Positions 1 through 8,937 of a DNA stretch of 53,544 bases are shown one piece after another (the stretch's first letter is position 1; each line of letters begins with the position of its first letter). The stretch spans positions 1 to 53,544 of the forward strand of contig OMZV01000017.1 of NCBI GenBank assembly GCA_900315635.1, in the 5' to 3' direction. The notes under the pieces are model-generated. The model was not told where the DNA came from. It ran no database searches and saw only the letters and a program-made list of their open reading frames with translations. The position numbers and the translations under genes are program-made. The DNA comes from an uncultured Prevotella sp. GTDB taxonomy: Bacteria > Bacteroidota > Bacteroidia > Bacteroidales > Bacteroidaceae.

Positions 1-31
1 GAAGGGGATAAGGGATATACCCTTCTTTTTC
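1..31 (+). terminator. Possible intrinsic terminator of a gene left of the window
   Basis: Stem AAGGG (10-14) and CCCTT (20-24) with loop ATATA, followed by five T (26-30). The stem is short, so this is only a plausible rightward terminator for a gene ending before position 1. Confidence 0.35.
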
Positions 32-99
32 TATAGATGTATTACCGTCTTTGGTTAGGCAGCGGCATCCGCCCGCCACGGACAATCCCCCTTGGGCCG

Positions 100-130
100 C
101 AAATTTAGCAAATAACTTTCAATTTTCAAA
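100..130 (-). promoter_or_regulatory. Leftward Bacteroidetes-type promoter at the left edge
   Basis: On the minus strand the -7 box TAAATTTG (107-100) is preceded by TTTG (130-127) with a 19-bp spacer, a full match to the phylum consensus. Transcription would start near 95 and run out of the window through a GC-rich stretch (about 60-99) unlike the AT-rich DNA around it. The product lies outside the window or is a non-coding RNA; I cannot tell which. Confidence 0.55.
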
Positions 131-217
131 ATAATAGGTGGCAAATAATTTTTATTGTTACTTTTATCTATTGACTGAGTAGAAATAAGTATATGTTTTT
201 CGGACATAAACTGAATA

Positions 218-327
218 AAAATAAAACGACCGCTAAACGGAATGTAAATGAAGGCTTATTGCATTGCATTTAGCGGTCATTTGCATTGCGTTTAACGGTC
301 GATTAGAAGCCGTTTAATGGCTAGTTC
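218..327. repeat. 22-bp phased intergenic array, locus 1
   Basis: Five consecutive 22-bp steps (218, 240, 262, 284, 306). Steps three to five carry GCATTTAGCGGTC, GCGTTTAACGGTC and CCGTTTAATGGCT in the same register. The first step carries the reverse complement (GACCGCTAAACG), so the array can also fold back. It abuts the 3' end of the CotH-kinase gene. The TTTAGCC/TTTAACGG core recurs at 23631-23674 and 40561-40604. Confidence 0.7.
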
Positions 328-354
328 TTATTCATTCATCCGGCAGCAAGGCTC

Positions 355-3300
355 TTACTTCTGGATAAACTTCTTTCCATTGACAATAACCAAGCCCTTG
401 TTATCCTTGCCGACACGCTGTCCGGCAATGTTGTAGCGAGGTGAATCCTCACGAATTTCGGCTCCGTTAATCTGACGGATAGATGTTGTCTCGCCATCGC
501 CTGAGATGTTGACCTTAGCGTTCGAACCAGCCGGAATGACGAAGTAACAGCGTATTCCGTCCTGCTCGTGGTTGTCGGCATTGGCCTTGAACAGTGTGTT
601 GTCAGGTCCGAGGAACAAGTTCGTGCCGTCGGTTGTCAGTACAACGTGGTTGATATTGCCGACGAACTGGTGGGCGTTGTTGTCGAAGGAGACGATATGA
701 TCCTTGCCGGTAGCCTTGAACGATATCGTAACATTGTTGAAGACAAGCTGGTTGTTGGCAGTCTTCGCAGCCGGACGGATGATGTAAGGCACTCCATGCT
801 TTATGTCCTTGGTCGACGGTGCGGTAAAGGTCATGACGTCGCCGTTGACAGCTGAATGCTCACGGAGCTCATAGTCACAGCCCAGGGCAGCCTTCATCTG
901 TGCCTCGGATGCATTGAACGGGATTATAAACGTGTTCCAGACGCCGTTGTAAAGAGTGCGGTCGGCGATGGTTATGTTCACGTTCTTGCCTACATAATCC
1001 TCCAGCTTAGAGTCTGCGAGGTTCTTCGACGGTTCAAACACATAGTCGATTGCGACTCCATTCTTCATGTCGGCGAACTTCTTGTCGAGGTAGGCGAAAC
1101 GTTCGTTGAGGTAATCGCTGATTGCCTTTATAGCCGTAGCCTCATCAACTTCGCGTGTCCAACCGGCGCCTCCGTCGGCTGTCGGGGCGAAGTTGTCAGC
1201 CTGAGTCTCGTCAACCGAAGCCTGAAGGGCGGTGAGCTTTGCCTGCAAGTCGGTGAGCAGTGAGCCCTTGACAGCGTCCCAACGGGCGGTGACGGCAGTC
1301 TTGAACCATTCCTCCTGCCAGAGCTTTTGCAGTATGCTCTTCCATGCTCCGTTGTCGGCACTGGTGGCAAGGAGTCCCTTGTAAGAACCGTCGGTGTTGA
1401 GATCGGTCATGTCGGTGACGTGTTTCGGGCGGTTGCCGTAAGCTTTCTCATTGTCCCAAAGCAGACCGAAGAAGAGTTTTCCGGCGGCATCGGCACTCTT
1501 GTAAGCATATATCTTCTCGAATTGCTTGTAGTCGCCGAGAATCTCGGAAGCAATATACCAGTTGACGAATGAGGTCTGGTCGACGTTGTCGGCAATGCCG
1601 TTCCAGAATGAAGTCATCCATGTAGCGACTGATTCCTTCTGGCTTTCCTGCTGCTCGGCAGTAAGGTCATCGGGGTCAGGATTCTTGATATTGACGTAAG
1701 GATGGAGGTCATCGCCTGGAACATAGAGGTCGGTTGCTTCTATCTCGTCCTTTGAATCGAGTTCAAGAAGCCAGTCGGCGTCCTTGTCGGCAACGAACAC
1801 ACGTCCCTTCTCTACCTTTACTCTGTCGGTCAGGGTGTATGTTCCCATATAAGTGTTGTTGACGTAGAGGTCGACAAACTGGGCACGCGGAGTGAATGCG
1901 AAGCCAAGCTTCGAACCAAGTTCAGATGTCAGGGCATCACGGACGAGCGACGGATCATCATTCTCGGAGAGCAGAACCCACTGCTTGTAGGCTGTTGAAC
2001 CGATGAGGGCACGCTTCTTGGCGAACTTCAGACGGTAGGAGTTCTTCTCGCCTTCCTTGTCACTACCCTGATACTGGACACCAAGTGCGTTCTCGGCTGA
2101 GGTCAATTTTGCGTTGCCGCCTATAAGGTTTCCGTTGTCGAAAATCTCAATTGCCGAGTTGCCCCACGTGTCTCCAATGGCTGTATCGGTATCGATGTAG
2201 ATGGTCGGAACAGAGGCATTCTTCTGGGCGCGTACATCCGGATTGACAGTCGTTTCCTCAATGTTCAGTACCGGGTCGGCGGCTCCGTTCAGTTTCGTTA
2301 TGTAAGCTTGTGAACCGTTGATTGTACCTGAACTCAATGCGGTGAATGTTCCGTCAGGATTGACTTGCAGGTCGTTGGCAGTAAGTCCCCATGGCTTCTT
2401 GAGTATAGCTCCGGTGAACGAATAATTGCCGAAGGTGACTGCATCGCCGTCATATTGCTTGCCGTCAGTCCACTGACCAACGTTCGAAGCTTCAATCATT
2501 ACCTTATTGAATACAATCGGATTGGCGACTGCCGACGGCTTGATAAGATATGGTACACCAGCCTTGAGCTTGGTTTCTGCAGGCGTGGTGAAGTTCATTG
2601 TCTTGCCATCCTCCGACACACCGGAGAACTCGCGAAGCTTGTATTCATCGCCAAAGGCTTCCTTAAGCTGCTTGTCGGTAAGGCTCCAAGGCAGTGAGAT
2701 GGCATTCCATTGGTTGGCAGAGAGCTCCCGTCCTGACAAGGTTGCCTTCAAGAACTTGCCCGTGTTGTTGTAGAAGTCGTTCTCGCCGACGCTCATCGTC
2801 ACGTCATATTTGTAGTCGGTGGTGGCTCCTGCGGCAGCGTTTATGCTGTGCATCTTGTCCTGAACGAAAGCGATACGGGCTTTCAGCCAGTCCTTCAACT
2901 GCTGAATGTACTGTGGATAAGTAGGATAAGTGACCCCAGCATTGAGTCCTATGTTTCCGTTGGTGTTCGAATTGATGTCCCACTTCTCGAAGTTCAAGGT
3001 CTCTGTACCGCTGATAACCTGTGCCATACTGTCGATGTCGGAGCAAAGCTTAGTGTACAGTCCGTCGTCGACAAGCTTGTCCATCATGTCGGAAAGCTTC
3101 TGAGTGAAGTTAGGGTCTTTGAGCAGAACATCGGTAATGAAGCTGTTGAGACTCGACGCATTGCCGTTCTTCTCGATAAGGGAATCCTCCTGCGAGTAGT
3201 TGCCGAAAGCCAAATCCTTGTCCCAGACAGGTCCGAAGATGAGCTTTCCGCCGTTGTGGTCACGGTAAGCTTTCACCGTCATGAATCCGTCATAGTCGCC

Positions 3301-4194
3301 GGTCAGGTTCGTTACAAGGTAGAACTTGGCAAGACTTTCCTCATCGTTGACCGAGCGCCAGCCCTTTTCGAGGGAGAACTTGTCGCTAGACCATGACTGA
3401 ACCTTAGGCTGCCACGTGTTTATAAACCAATCCTCGACAAGGTTTATGACCGAATCAACCTGCTGCTTGTTGGTGTCGTCGGCAGGTTCCGGGTTCTTGA
3501 TGTTCATCTGCAAGCCATTCTTGGCAAAGCACAAAGGCTTATCGAGCATGTCGCCGCGACCCTGGAACTCAACATACCAGTCGTTGTCCTCGTCGGGCAT
3601 GTCTATCCGGTGGGAACCAATCTCAACCTGGTCGGTCACCTGATAGCAGCCACGGTAGTCGCCGTTGAGCACCACGTCGACAAACTTATACCCCGGATTG
3701 AAGTCCATCCCGACATACTTCCCGATGTGGTAGGTTACCGCGTTACGTATGAGAGAGTTGTCGAGGGCATTTGCCAGAAGCACCCAGTTGCGCTTGGTGT
3801 AGCCTGCTCCCATGAGGTCATGCTTGTGTTTCTTGGCAAACTTCAGCCTGTATGGCTTCTTGTCAGCCGACGCCGTAGAGTTTCCACGCACCTTAATCTT
3901 CACCGAATCGGTAAAGACCTCGATGGAGTTGCTGGCATCGACGACCTGAATCTCAGCATCCCAATAGCCGAACTCGCCCTTGTTCTTGTCGCCGTCGACC
4001 CACTTCGACATCGTCGAAATATCCGAAACCGACGGGATTGTGATGTAGAGCGTTGGCGCATCGGTAAGTTGTTCCTTGTTCTGAATTTTCGTCTTGATGT
4101 TGTCCGGAACGTCAGCCATTGTCACAATGCTGACCAACAACATGCATAACGGTAAGAATAATCTAATCATTCCATTAACTACTTTCTCACGCAT
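355..4194 (-). CDS. Secreted double CotH-kinase-domain protein
   Basis: A 1279-aa secreted protein with two CotH kinase-like halves. CotH proteins are atypical protein kinases that phosphorylate spore-coat or surface proteins; the substrate here is unknown. Half one has RGNSTASADKKPYRLKF near residue 100 and GPVWDKDLAFGN near 320. Half two repeats this (NSYRLKFAKK, then FGLLWDNEKAYGN near 913). Each half is followed by a similar beta-rich module (W-N-x-[IF]-x-[LI]-P, then GVPY[LI]I[KR]P). The C-terminus (YNIAGQRVGKDNKG ... NGKKFIQK) is a Prevotella-type tail, probably a secretion or sorting signal. The signal peptide begins at M1 or, more canonically, at M9 (position 4170). The gene is divergent from the M6 protease gene. 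The CotH assignment is firm; kinase activity is inferred. Confidence 0.9.
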   Translation of the reverse strand: MREKVVNGMIRLFLPLCMLLVSIVTMADVPDNIKTKIQNKEQLTDAPTLYITIPSVSDISTMSKWVDGDKNKGEFGYWDAEIQVVDASNSIEVFTDSVKIKVRGNSTASADKKPYRLKFAKKHKHDLMGAGYTKRNWVLLANALDNSLIRNAVTYHIGKYVGMDFNPGYKFVDVVLNGDYRGCYQVTDQVEIGSHRIDMPDEDNDWYVEFQGRGDMLDKPLCFAKNGLQMNIKNPEPADDTNKQQVDSVINLVEDWFINTWQPKVQSWSSDKFSLEKGWRSVNDEESLAKFYLVTNLTGDYDGFMTVKAYRDHNGGKLIFGPVWDKDLAFGNYSQEDSLIEKNGNASSLNSFITDVLLKDPNFTQKLSDMMDKLVDDGLYTKLCSDIDSMAQVISGTETLNFEKWDINSNTNGNIGLNAGVTYPTYPQYIQQLKDWLKARIAFVQDKMHSINAAAGATTDYKYDVTMSVGENDFYNNTGKFLKATLSGRELSANQWNAISLPWSLTDKQLKEAFGDEYKLREFSGVSEDGKTMNFTTPAETKLKAGVPYLIKPSAVANPIVFNKVMIEASNVGQWTDGKQYDGDAVTFGNYSFTGAILKKPWGLTANDLQVNPDGTFTALSSGTINGSQAYITKLNGAADPVLNIEETTVNPDVRAQKNASVPTIYIDTDTAIGDTWGNSAIEIFDNGNLIGGNAKLTSAENALGVQYQGSDKEGEKNSYRLKFAKKRALIGSTAYKQWVLLSENDDPSLVRDALTSELGSKLGFAFTPRAQFVDLYVNNTYMGTYTLTDRVKVEKGRVFVADKDADWLLELDSKDEIEATDLYVPGDDLHPYVNIKNPDPDDLTAEQQESQKESVATWMTSFWNGIADNVDQTSFVNWYIASEILGDYKQFEKIYAYKSADAAGKLFFGLLWDNEKAYGNRPKHVTDMTDLNTDGSYKGLLATSADNGAWKSILQKLWQEEWFKTAVTARWDAVKGSLLTDLQAKLTALQASVDETQADNFAPTADGGAGWTREVDEATAIKAISDYLNERFAYLDKKFADMKNGVAIDYVFEPSKNLADSKLEDYVGKNVNITIADRTLYNGVWNTFIIPFNASEAQMKAALGCDYELREHSAVNGDVMTFTAPSTKDIKHGVPYIIRPAAKTANNQLVFNNVTISFKATGKDHIVSFDNNAHQFVGNINHVVLTTDGTNLFLGPDNTLFKANADNHEQDGIRCYFVIPAGSNAKVNISGDGETTSIRQINGAEIREDSPRYNIAGQRVGKDNKGLVIVNGKKFIQK

Positions 4195-4224
4195 AGGTTT
4201 TTAAAGTTGTTTTAGTTTTGAATG

Positions 4225-4257
4225 CAAAGATACAATTATTTTCATTCAATTTGCAAT
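4225..4257 (-). promoter_or_regulatory. Promoter of the CotH-kinase gene
   Basis: Minus-strand -7 box TATCTTTG (4232-4225) with an imperfect -33 (ATTG, 4257-4254) at a 21-bp spacer. It predicts a leader of about 25 nt before the ATG at 4194. Confidence 0.5.
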
Positions 4258-4352
4258 CATACCCTCAAAACTTGCTCTTAATGAAACATTTGCGACCATA
4301 AAAGTTATCATTTTATAAGCTTTTCTGAGGTTAACGACTGTAAAATTCAAAA

Positions 4353-4368
4353 TAAATTTGTATATTTG
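4353..4368 (+). promoter_or_regulatory. -7 element(s) of the M6 protease gene
   Basis: Two overlapping consensus -7 boxes, TAAATTTG (4353-4360) and TATATTTG (4361-4368), lie 40-55 bp before the ATG. No good TTTG is seen at -33. Confidence 0.5.
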
Positions 4369-4407
4369 CGCACCAAAACGAACGAGAAAAAAATTAATTA
4401 AATCGTA

Positions 4408-7131
4408 ATGAAAAGAATCTTAACCTACTTATTCCTGTTGGCAGCAACGGTTACGACTCTGCATGCCATGCCCGCTTATCCGGGTAAGATTACTCTCCGT
4501 CAAGCCAATGGTACGACCCTGACCGTCTACCTACGTGGCGACGAACACTACTCTATGGCATTCACCGAAGACGGCTATCCACTGCTGTTCAACCCATCGA
4601 CCGACAACTACGAGTATGCCGTTCTCAACGGGGACGACTTCACCCTCAGCGGCATTGCGGCAAAAGACGCATTGCAGAGGACTGCCGGTGACAATACTTT
4701 CCTCAAGGCGAATGTCGACATTTCGAAGGCAAACACTATCGCCGAAGCCAACTTCAAGCGCTCGCTTTCAGTCGGAACAGGTCATCTGTTTACCGCCAAA
4801 TCGAGCAAGTCATTGACCGCCAAGGCTAGCCGCGCACCGCAAACCAACAAGATTAGAATCAGCGACATACCGACAACGGGCAAGCAGAAGGTGCTCGTTC
4901 TGCTCGTACAGTTCCCTGACTTGAAGTTCCAGACTGTCGGCTCCAACCCAAAGCAGTTCTACACCGACATTCTGAACAAGAAGAACTACACCAACCAATA
5001 TGGCGCCACGGGCAGCGCTTACGACTACTACAGCAAGAGTTCCAACGGACTTTACGACCCTGAGTTCGTCGTCGTAGGTCCTGTGACGATGCCTAAGCAG
5101 GCAGCTTACTACGGTCAGGACATGGGTACCTACCACGACATAAACCTCGGCGAGCTTGTATTCCACGCCACGGAACTTGCTTCCCTGGAAGGACTTGTAG
5201 ACTATTCACAGTTCGATGCCGATGGCGATAAGAACGTCGACAACGTCTATATATTCTTCGCCGGATACGGACAAGCCGACACCGGGCGCAGCAACAGCAT
5301 CTGGCCATGCTCCGGATACCTGCACGACGACTTCGAGGCGACAATGGTTCTCAACGGCGACACCATCAACCGCTTCGCCATCAGCCAGGAAATAAACGGC
5401 AAGACGGGCGAGCCGGTGGGCATAAGCACGTTTGTTCATGAGTACGCCCACGTCCTCGGACTTGCCGACCATTATAATAGTATAAACCAGGGAGCCGGTG
5501 GAGTCGGCGACTGGGACGTCATGGGAACAGGTCCTTACAACAACAATCAGAACACGCCTCCATTGATGTCGGCTTTCGAGCAGGCTGAACTTGGCTGGCT
5601 TAACTACACCGAACTAGGCGCGAAGACCGACAGCATAATCACCGTTCCGAGTCTTGACAGCCACCCGATGGGTCTGAAAGTCAACGTTGAGGGCAAGCCG
5701 AATGAGTATTTCGTCATAGAGAACCGCCAGCAAACGGGCTGGGATACCTATCTTCCCGGTCACGGAATAATCGTCTGGCATGTCGATATGGACAGCACGG
5801 CATGGCTCACCAACCGTGTGAATGCCGACCCGCAGCACCAGCATCTCAAGCTTGTCGAGGCTGACGGCACACCGGATTCTGACGCCGGAGACGCTTTCCC
5901 AGGCTCAAAGGATATAACAAAGTACACGTTTACCGATGTTGACGGCAAGCCTGTCTATGGCTTCGACTATGTCGAGGAACTTGGAAACGCTACCGGCGAC
6001 GCCCGCTTTGTCCTGTCGAACTCCGGCTATAAGCCAGCTGTTCCGGCAAGTCTGAAGGCGGAAAACATCCTCGGTCATCAGGCTACTTTGTCGTGGAATG
6101 CCGTCAAGGACGCTGATAAATATGATGTCAAAGTGCTCCTCGGCACCGACACAATACTGAAAACCACCGCCGTCGACACCACCTCGCTCACCGTCAAGGG
6201 GCTAGACCCATCGACCGACTATACGGCAATGGCAACAGCCATATATGGTCCGTTTGCGTCAGAGCCTGCGCCAACCGCATTCTCAACGACCATCGAGCAG
6301 TATCAGGAGAAGGCTATAACAGCAATTCCTGCCACGGCTGTCGGCAACAACTCGTTCACTGCCAACTGGCTTCCACTGGCTGACTCGAAGAGCTATAAGG
6401 TTCTGTTGTACAAGAATCTCATGTCGGGCACAGGCTCTGAGGGCTGGGACTTCACCGACAAAGCCAACGACAAGCCTGAGGGATGGGCTACCAACTGCAA
6501 CCGTTTCGACAACAACAACTTCGGCAACAGCGCCCCGGCTCTCCGTCTGTCGAAGGACGGCGAATATGTAATGGCTACCCACGATGGCGGCAAAGTCACT
6601 AATTTGTCGTTCTGGTACAAGGCAAGCACAACCGGAAACGCCATCACCGTCGAGGCTTGCAAGGGCGGCGAATGGTCGCTGGCAACCGACAGTATCAAGC
6701 CTGTCAAGGGCGATACAGTTCGTGTAAGCCTGCCTATCGACAATGCCGATTCCGTCAGAATAGTGTTCCATCGCCTTCACACGGGTTACGTTACCGTTGA
6801 CGACATAAACATGGAATATGCTTTCGTAGAGTATCATGCCGTTGATTCTGCCACTGTAGCTTCTCCTTGCAACTATACCTTCACCGGGCTTGGCGAAGGC
6901 GAGACCTACAGCTACGTCGTCGTCGGCAACAATGGCGAGCACAATTCTCTGCCATCCAACCGCATAAGCGTAAAGCTCAACGGCATAGCCAATGGTATAA
7001 CAGAGGTCAATACCGACGGAAATTCAACAGCAAATAATAAGGAAATGTACAACCTCGGCGGTGTTCGCGTTGGCGAAACCTACCGAGGCGTAGTGATAAC
7101 AAACGGCAGGAAGTTTATAAAGAAACGGTAA
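4408..7131 (+). CDS. Secreted M6-family metalloprotease with Fn3-like domains
   Basis: A 907-aa protein with a signal peptide (residues 1-20, ending LHA). It is an M6-like (immune-inhibitor-A type) zinc protease, about residues 150-500. The zinc site is HEYAHVLGLAD (H344, E345, H348, D354), i.e. HExxHxxGxxD, followed by GDWDVMGTGPYN. Two Fn3-like beta-sandwich regions follow (about 540-640 and 645-870). The tail (YNLGGVRVGETYRG ... NGRKFIKKR) resembles that of the divergent CotH protein, so both are probably exported by the same route. The last 17 bp overlap the 3' end of the convergent permease gene. The substrate is unknown. Confidence is high for the family, lower for the domain borders. 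Confidence 0.92.
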   Translation: MKRILTYLFLLAATVTTLHAMPAYPGKITLRQANGTTLTVYLRGDEHYSMAFTEDGYPLLFNPSTDNYEYAVLNGDDFTLSGIAAKDALQRTAGDNTFLKANVDISKANTIAEANFKRSLSVGTGHLFTAKSSKSLTAKASRAPQTNKIRISDIPTTGKQKVLVLLVQFPDLKFQTVGSNPKQFYTDILNKKNYTNQYGATGSAYDYYSKSSNGLYDPEFVVVGPVTMPKQAAYYGQDMGTYHDINLGELVFHATELASLEGLVDYSQFDADGDKNVDNVYIFFAGYGQADTGRSNSIWPCSGYLHDDFEATMVLNGDTINRFAISQEINGKTGEPVGISTFVHEYAHVLGLADHYNSINQGAGGVGDWDVMGTGPYNNNQNTPPLMSAFEQAELGWLNYTELGAKTDSIITVPSLDSHPMGLKVNVEGKPNEYFVIENRQQTGWDTYLPGHGIIVWHVDMDSTAWLTNRVNADPQHQHLKLVEADGTPDSDAGDAFPGSKDITKYTFTDVDGKPVYGFDYVEELGNATGDARFVLSNSGYKPAVPASLKAENILGHQATLSWNAVKDADKYDVKVLLGTDTILKTTAVDTTSLTVKGLDPSTDYTAMATAIYGPFASEPAPTAFSTTIEQYQEKAITAIPATAVGNNSFTANWLPLADSKSYKVLLYKNLMSGTGSEGWDFTDKANDKPEGWATNCNRFDNNNFGNSAPALRLSKDGEYVMATHDGGKVTNLSFWYKASTTGNAITVEACKGGEWSLATDSIKPVKGDTVRVSLPIDNADSVRIVFHRLHTGYVTVDDINMEYAFVEYHAVDSATVASPCNYTFTGLGEGETYSYVVVGNNGEHNSLPSNRISVKLNGIANGITEVNTDGNSTANNKEMYNLGGVRVGETYRGVVITNGRKFIKKR

Positions 7132-8338
7132 ACCTCCTTACCGGATACCATACAGCGAGCCAGCCGACAATGATAACCGTAAAGAAAATCATTACTATAT
7201 CCAGCGGATGAACGCTGATAGGGTAAGCATTTACAACGAAGTTGCCGGCCTGGTCGCCCAGTCGGACAATGCCATAGGTCTGTTGCAACCAACAAAGCAG
7301 CAGACCTATTGCTATTCCAAGCACAGCACCAGCCACCGAAATCATGCGTCCCTCGAAGAGGAATATACGGCGTATCTGCTTGTCATTGGCTCCGAGATTG
7401 CGGAGCGTTACTATATCGTCTTTCTTATCAATGATAAGCATCGACAGGCTACCTATTATATTAAAGCATGCTATGACGAGAATGAACGTCAGGAATATGT
7501 AGGCGAAAAGCTTCTCTACCTTCATAATCTTGAACGTGTCTGCCTGTTGTTCATAGCGGTCCTTTACCGTGTATGAAGGACCGAGTATCTGCTTCATCTC
7601 CTCCTTAACCTTATCGACATCCTCACCGGCTTTCAACCGGAACTCCATCGACGAGATCTCGCCCGGGCTGCGGAACAGGCTCTGTGCGAAGGCGAGTGAC
7701 GTTATAAGATAGTTGCGGTCGTACTTTCCCTGCTTCACTTGGAAGACTACTCCCGGCGAAAGCAGCGAATCGACGGCGAACGCATTGTCAGGGTTGGTCA
7801 TGTCGAACTGTCCCTGACGGCGCGGGGCATAGATGCGGAGATAGCCGTTCCAGACGGCTCCCAGCCCCAGCTGCTGCGCCACGCCGATGCCCGGAATACC
7901 ATATTGCAGGTCGGCGGCATGCAGAGTATACTCGCCGTCGCCATAGAGGATATTCTTTATTCCGCTCAGTTCGGCGAAGTTGTCATCGACTCCTTTGAGC
8001 TTAACCATCATCTGGTGGTCTTGGTAGACGGCGAGAGCCTGATCTTCAAGGCATATCGACGATGTCTCAATCTCCGGCAGAGCCTTCAGCTTAAGCAGCT
8101 TCGCGTCGTCAGCCTTCATCGTCTTACCCTGTGCCGGCTCAACCTTAATCTGTGGGTCGAAATTGGTGAAGAACGACGCCACAAGGTCGGCGAATCCATT
8201 GAATCCGCTGAGAATGACAACCAGTGCGGTCGTAGCCACAGCTACACCGATAACCGAAATGATGCTGATGATGTTTATTGCGTGCGTGCTCTTCTTCGAG
8301 AAGATGTACCGCTTAGCTATGTAGAATGGAAAATTCAT
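7115..8338 (-). CDS. FtsX-like/LolC-LolE-type ABC permease
   Basis: A 407-aa inner-membrane permease with the MacB/LolE topology: one N-terminal helix (about 15-45, NIISIISVIGVAVATTALV), a large periplasmic domain (about 50-260), then three helices (about 265-295, 325-350, 375-395). In LolCDE this family extracts lipoproteins for transfer to the outer membrane; no ATPase is encoded nearby. The ATG at 8338 (MNFPFYIAKRYIF) fits the family start; the longer frame would need a TTG. It lies downstream of rbfA on the same strand, a common Bacteroidales neighbourhood. The 3' end overlaps the M6 protease gene by 17 bp. Confidence 0.85.
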   Translation of the reverse strand: MNFPFYIAKRYIFSKKSTHAINIISIISVIGVAVATTALVVILSGFNGFADLVASFFTNFDPQIKVEPAQGKTMKADDAKLLKLKALPEIETSSICLEDQALAVYQDHQMMVKLKGVDDNFAELSGIKNILYGDGEYTLHAADLQYGIPGIGVAQQLGLGAVWNGYLRIYAPRRQGQFDMTNPDNAFAVDSLLSPGVVFQVKQGKYDRNYLITSLAFAQSLFRSPGEISSMEFRLKAGEDVDKVKEEMKQILGPSYTVKDRYEQQADTFKIMKVEKLFAYIFLTFILVIACFNIIGSLSMLIIDKKDDIVTLRNLGANDKQIRRIFLFEGRMISVAGAVLGIAIGLLLCWLQQTYGIVRLGDQAGNFVVNAYPISVHPLDIVMIFFTVIIVGWLAVWYPVRRFTVSL

Positions 8339-8370
8339 AAAGTATTTATATATGATTATCCGCAATCGAC

Positions 8371-8389
8371 TAAACGACAGCGTCGTTTA
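8371..8389 (-). promoter_or_regulatory. Small hairpin upstream of the permease gene
   Basis: Perfect 8-bp stem TAAACGAC / GTCGTTTA with loop AGC, 32 bp before the permease ATG. A variant -7 box (minus-strand TTACTTTG, 8455-8448) lies 60 bp further upstream, so this could sit in the 5' leader. Function unknown. Confidence 0.35.
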
Positions 8390-8506
8390 TATTTCTGTAC
8401 AGGCTATCGCCTAGAACCGAAGGTCACTGTCCGAACGCAGTGAGGGGCAAAGTAAATCTTCCAAATCTAATCAAATCATTCAGTTTTTTATAATTAATCA
8501 ACAAAT

Positions 8507-8552
8507 CCAACAAATAAAAAAATCTTCGATTTTTTCGTGAAAGATTTGTTGG
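8507..8552 (-). terminator. Nested AT-rich hairpin after rbfA
   Basis: Outer stem CCAACAAAT / ATTTGTTGG (8507-8515, 8544-8552) encloses a second perfect stem AAAAAATC / GATTTTTT (8517-8524, 8528-8535). It starts 17 bp past the rbfA stop, so it is probably a terminator or RNA-stabilising structure. Confidence 0.45.
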
Positions 8553-8568
8553 TCAATGGTATGAGAGT

Positions 8569-8904
8569 TTACTTCTTCAACAGTTCATCAATATGCTCGA
8601 TATAGTCGAGCGAGTCATCAAGATGGAACCGCAACTCAGGAATGATGCGCAGCTGATTGTGCACACGCTTGCCGAGGTCATAGCGGATAGTCTTCTCGTT
8701 GGCATTGATGTTCTTAAGCAGTTCCTCAGCCTTCTCCGACGGGAATATGCTCAGGTAAGCCGTGCATATACTCAGGTCAGGGCTGATTCTGACTCGTGTA
8801 ACACTAACCAGTACACCGTGTGTCTGACGTGTCTGGCTTTGGAAAATCGTTGCAAGTTCCTTCTGAAGGAGTCTTGCTATTCTGTTTTGTCTTGTTTCCT
8901 GCAT
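8569..8904 (-). CDS. rbfA: 30S ribosome-binding factor RbfA
   Basis: A 111-aa protein of the RbfA family, the KH-domain factor that binds the 5' region of 16S rRNA during late 30S maturation. The N-terminus (ETRQNRIARLLQKELATIF), VSVTRVRISPDLSICTAYLSIFP and the central LGKRVHNQLRIIPELRFHLDDSL match the family, as does the length. The ATG at 8904 is chosen; the longer frame begins at a TTG inside the AATTTTG repeat. It follows the O-methyltransferase stop by 13 bp on the same strand, so the two are probably co-transcribed. Confidence 0.93.
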   Translation of the reverse strand: MQETRQNRIARLLQKELATIFQSQTRQTHGVLVSVTRVRISPDLSICTAYLSIFPSEKAEELLKNINANEKTIRYDLGKRVHNQLRIIPELRFHLDDSLDYIEHIDELLKK

Positions 8905-8912
8905 AATATATC

Positions 8913-8937
8913 TTAATTCAAAATTCAAAATTATGAT
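8913..8937 (-). repeat. AATTTTG heptamer element, copy 1
   Basis: Read leftward, this is an ATCATAATTTTG head followed by further TTTTGAATT units. The same 25 bp occur rightward at 27519-27543, and related copies lie at 9626-9662 and 9704-9744. It spans the stop of the O-methyltransferase gene and the upstream edge of rbfA. Confidence 0.75.

Noticed and set aside
60-100. tRNA or known small RNA at the left edge
   Set aside because: GC-rich but no cloverleaf, T-loop or match to a structured RNA that I can recognise.
568-855. Rightward reading frame antisense to the CotH gene
   Set aside because: A shadow of the 1279-aa CotH frame; no homology or promoter. The same holds for the many antisense frames under bamA, pckA and korA.
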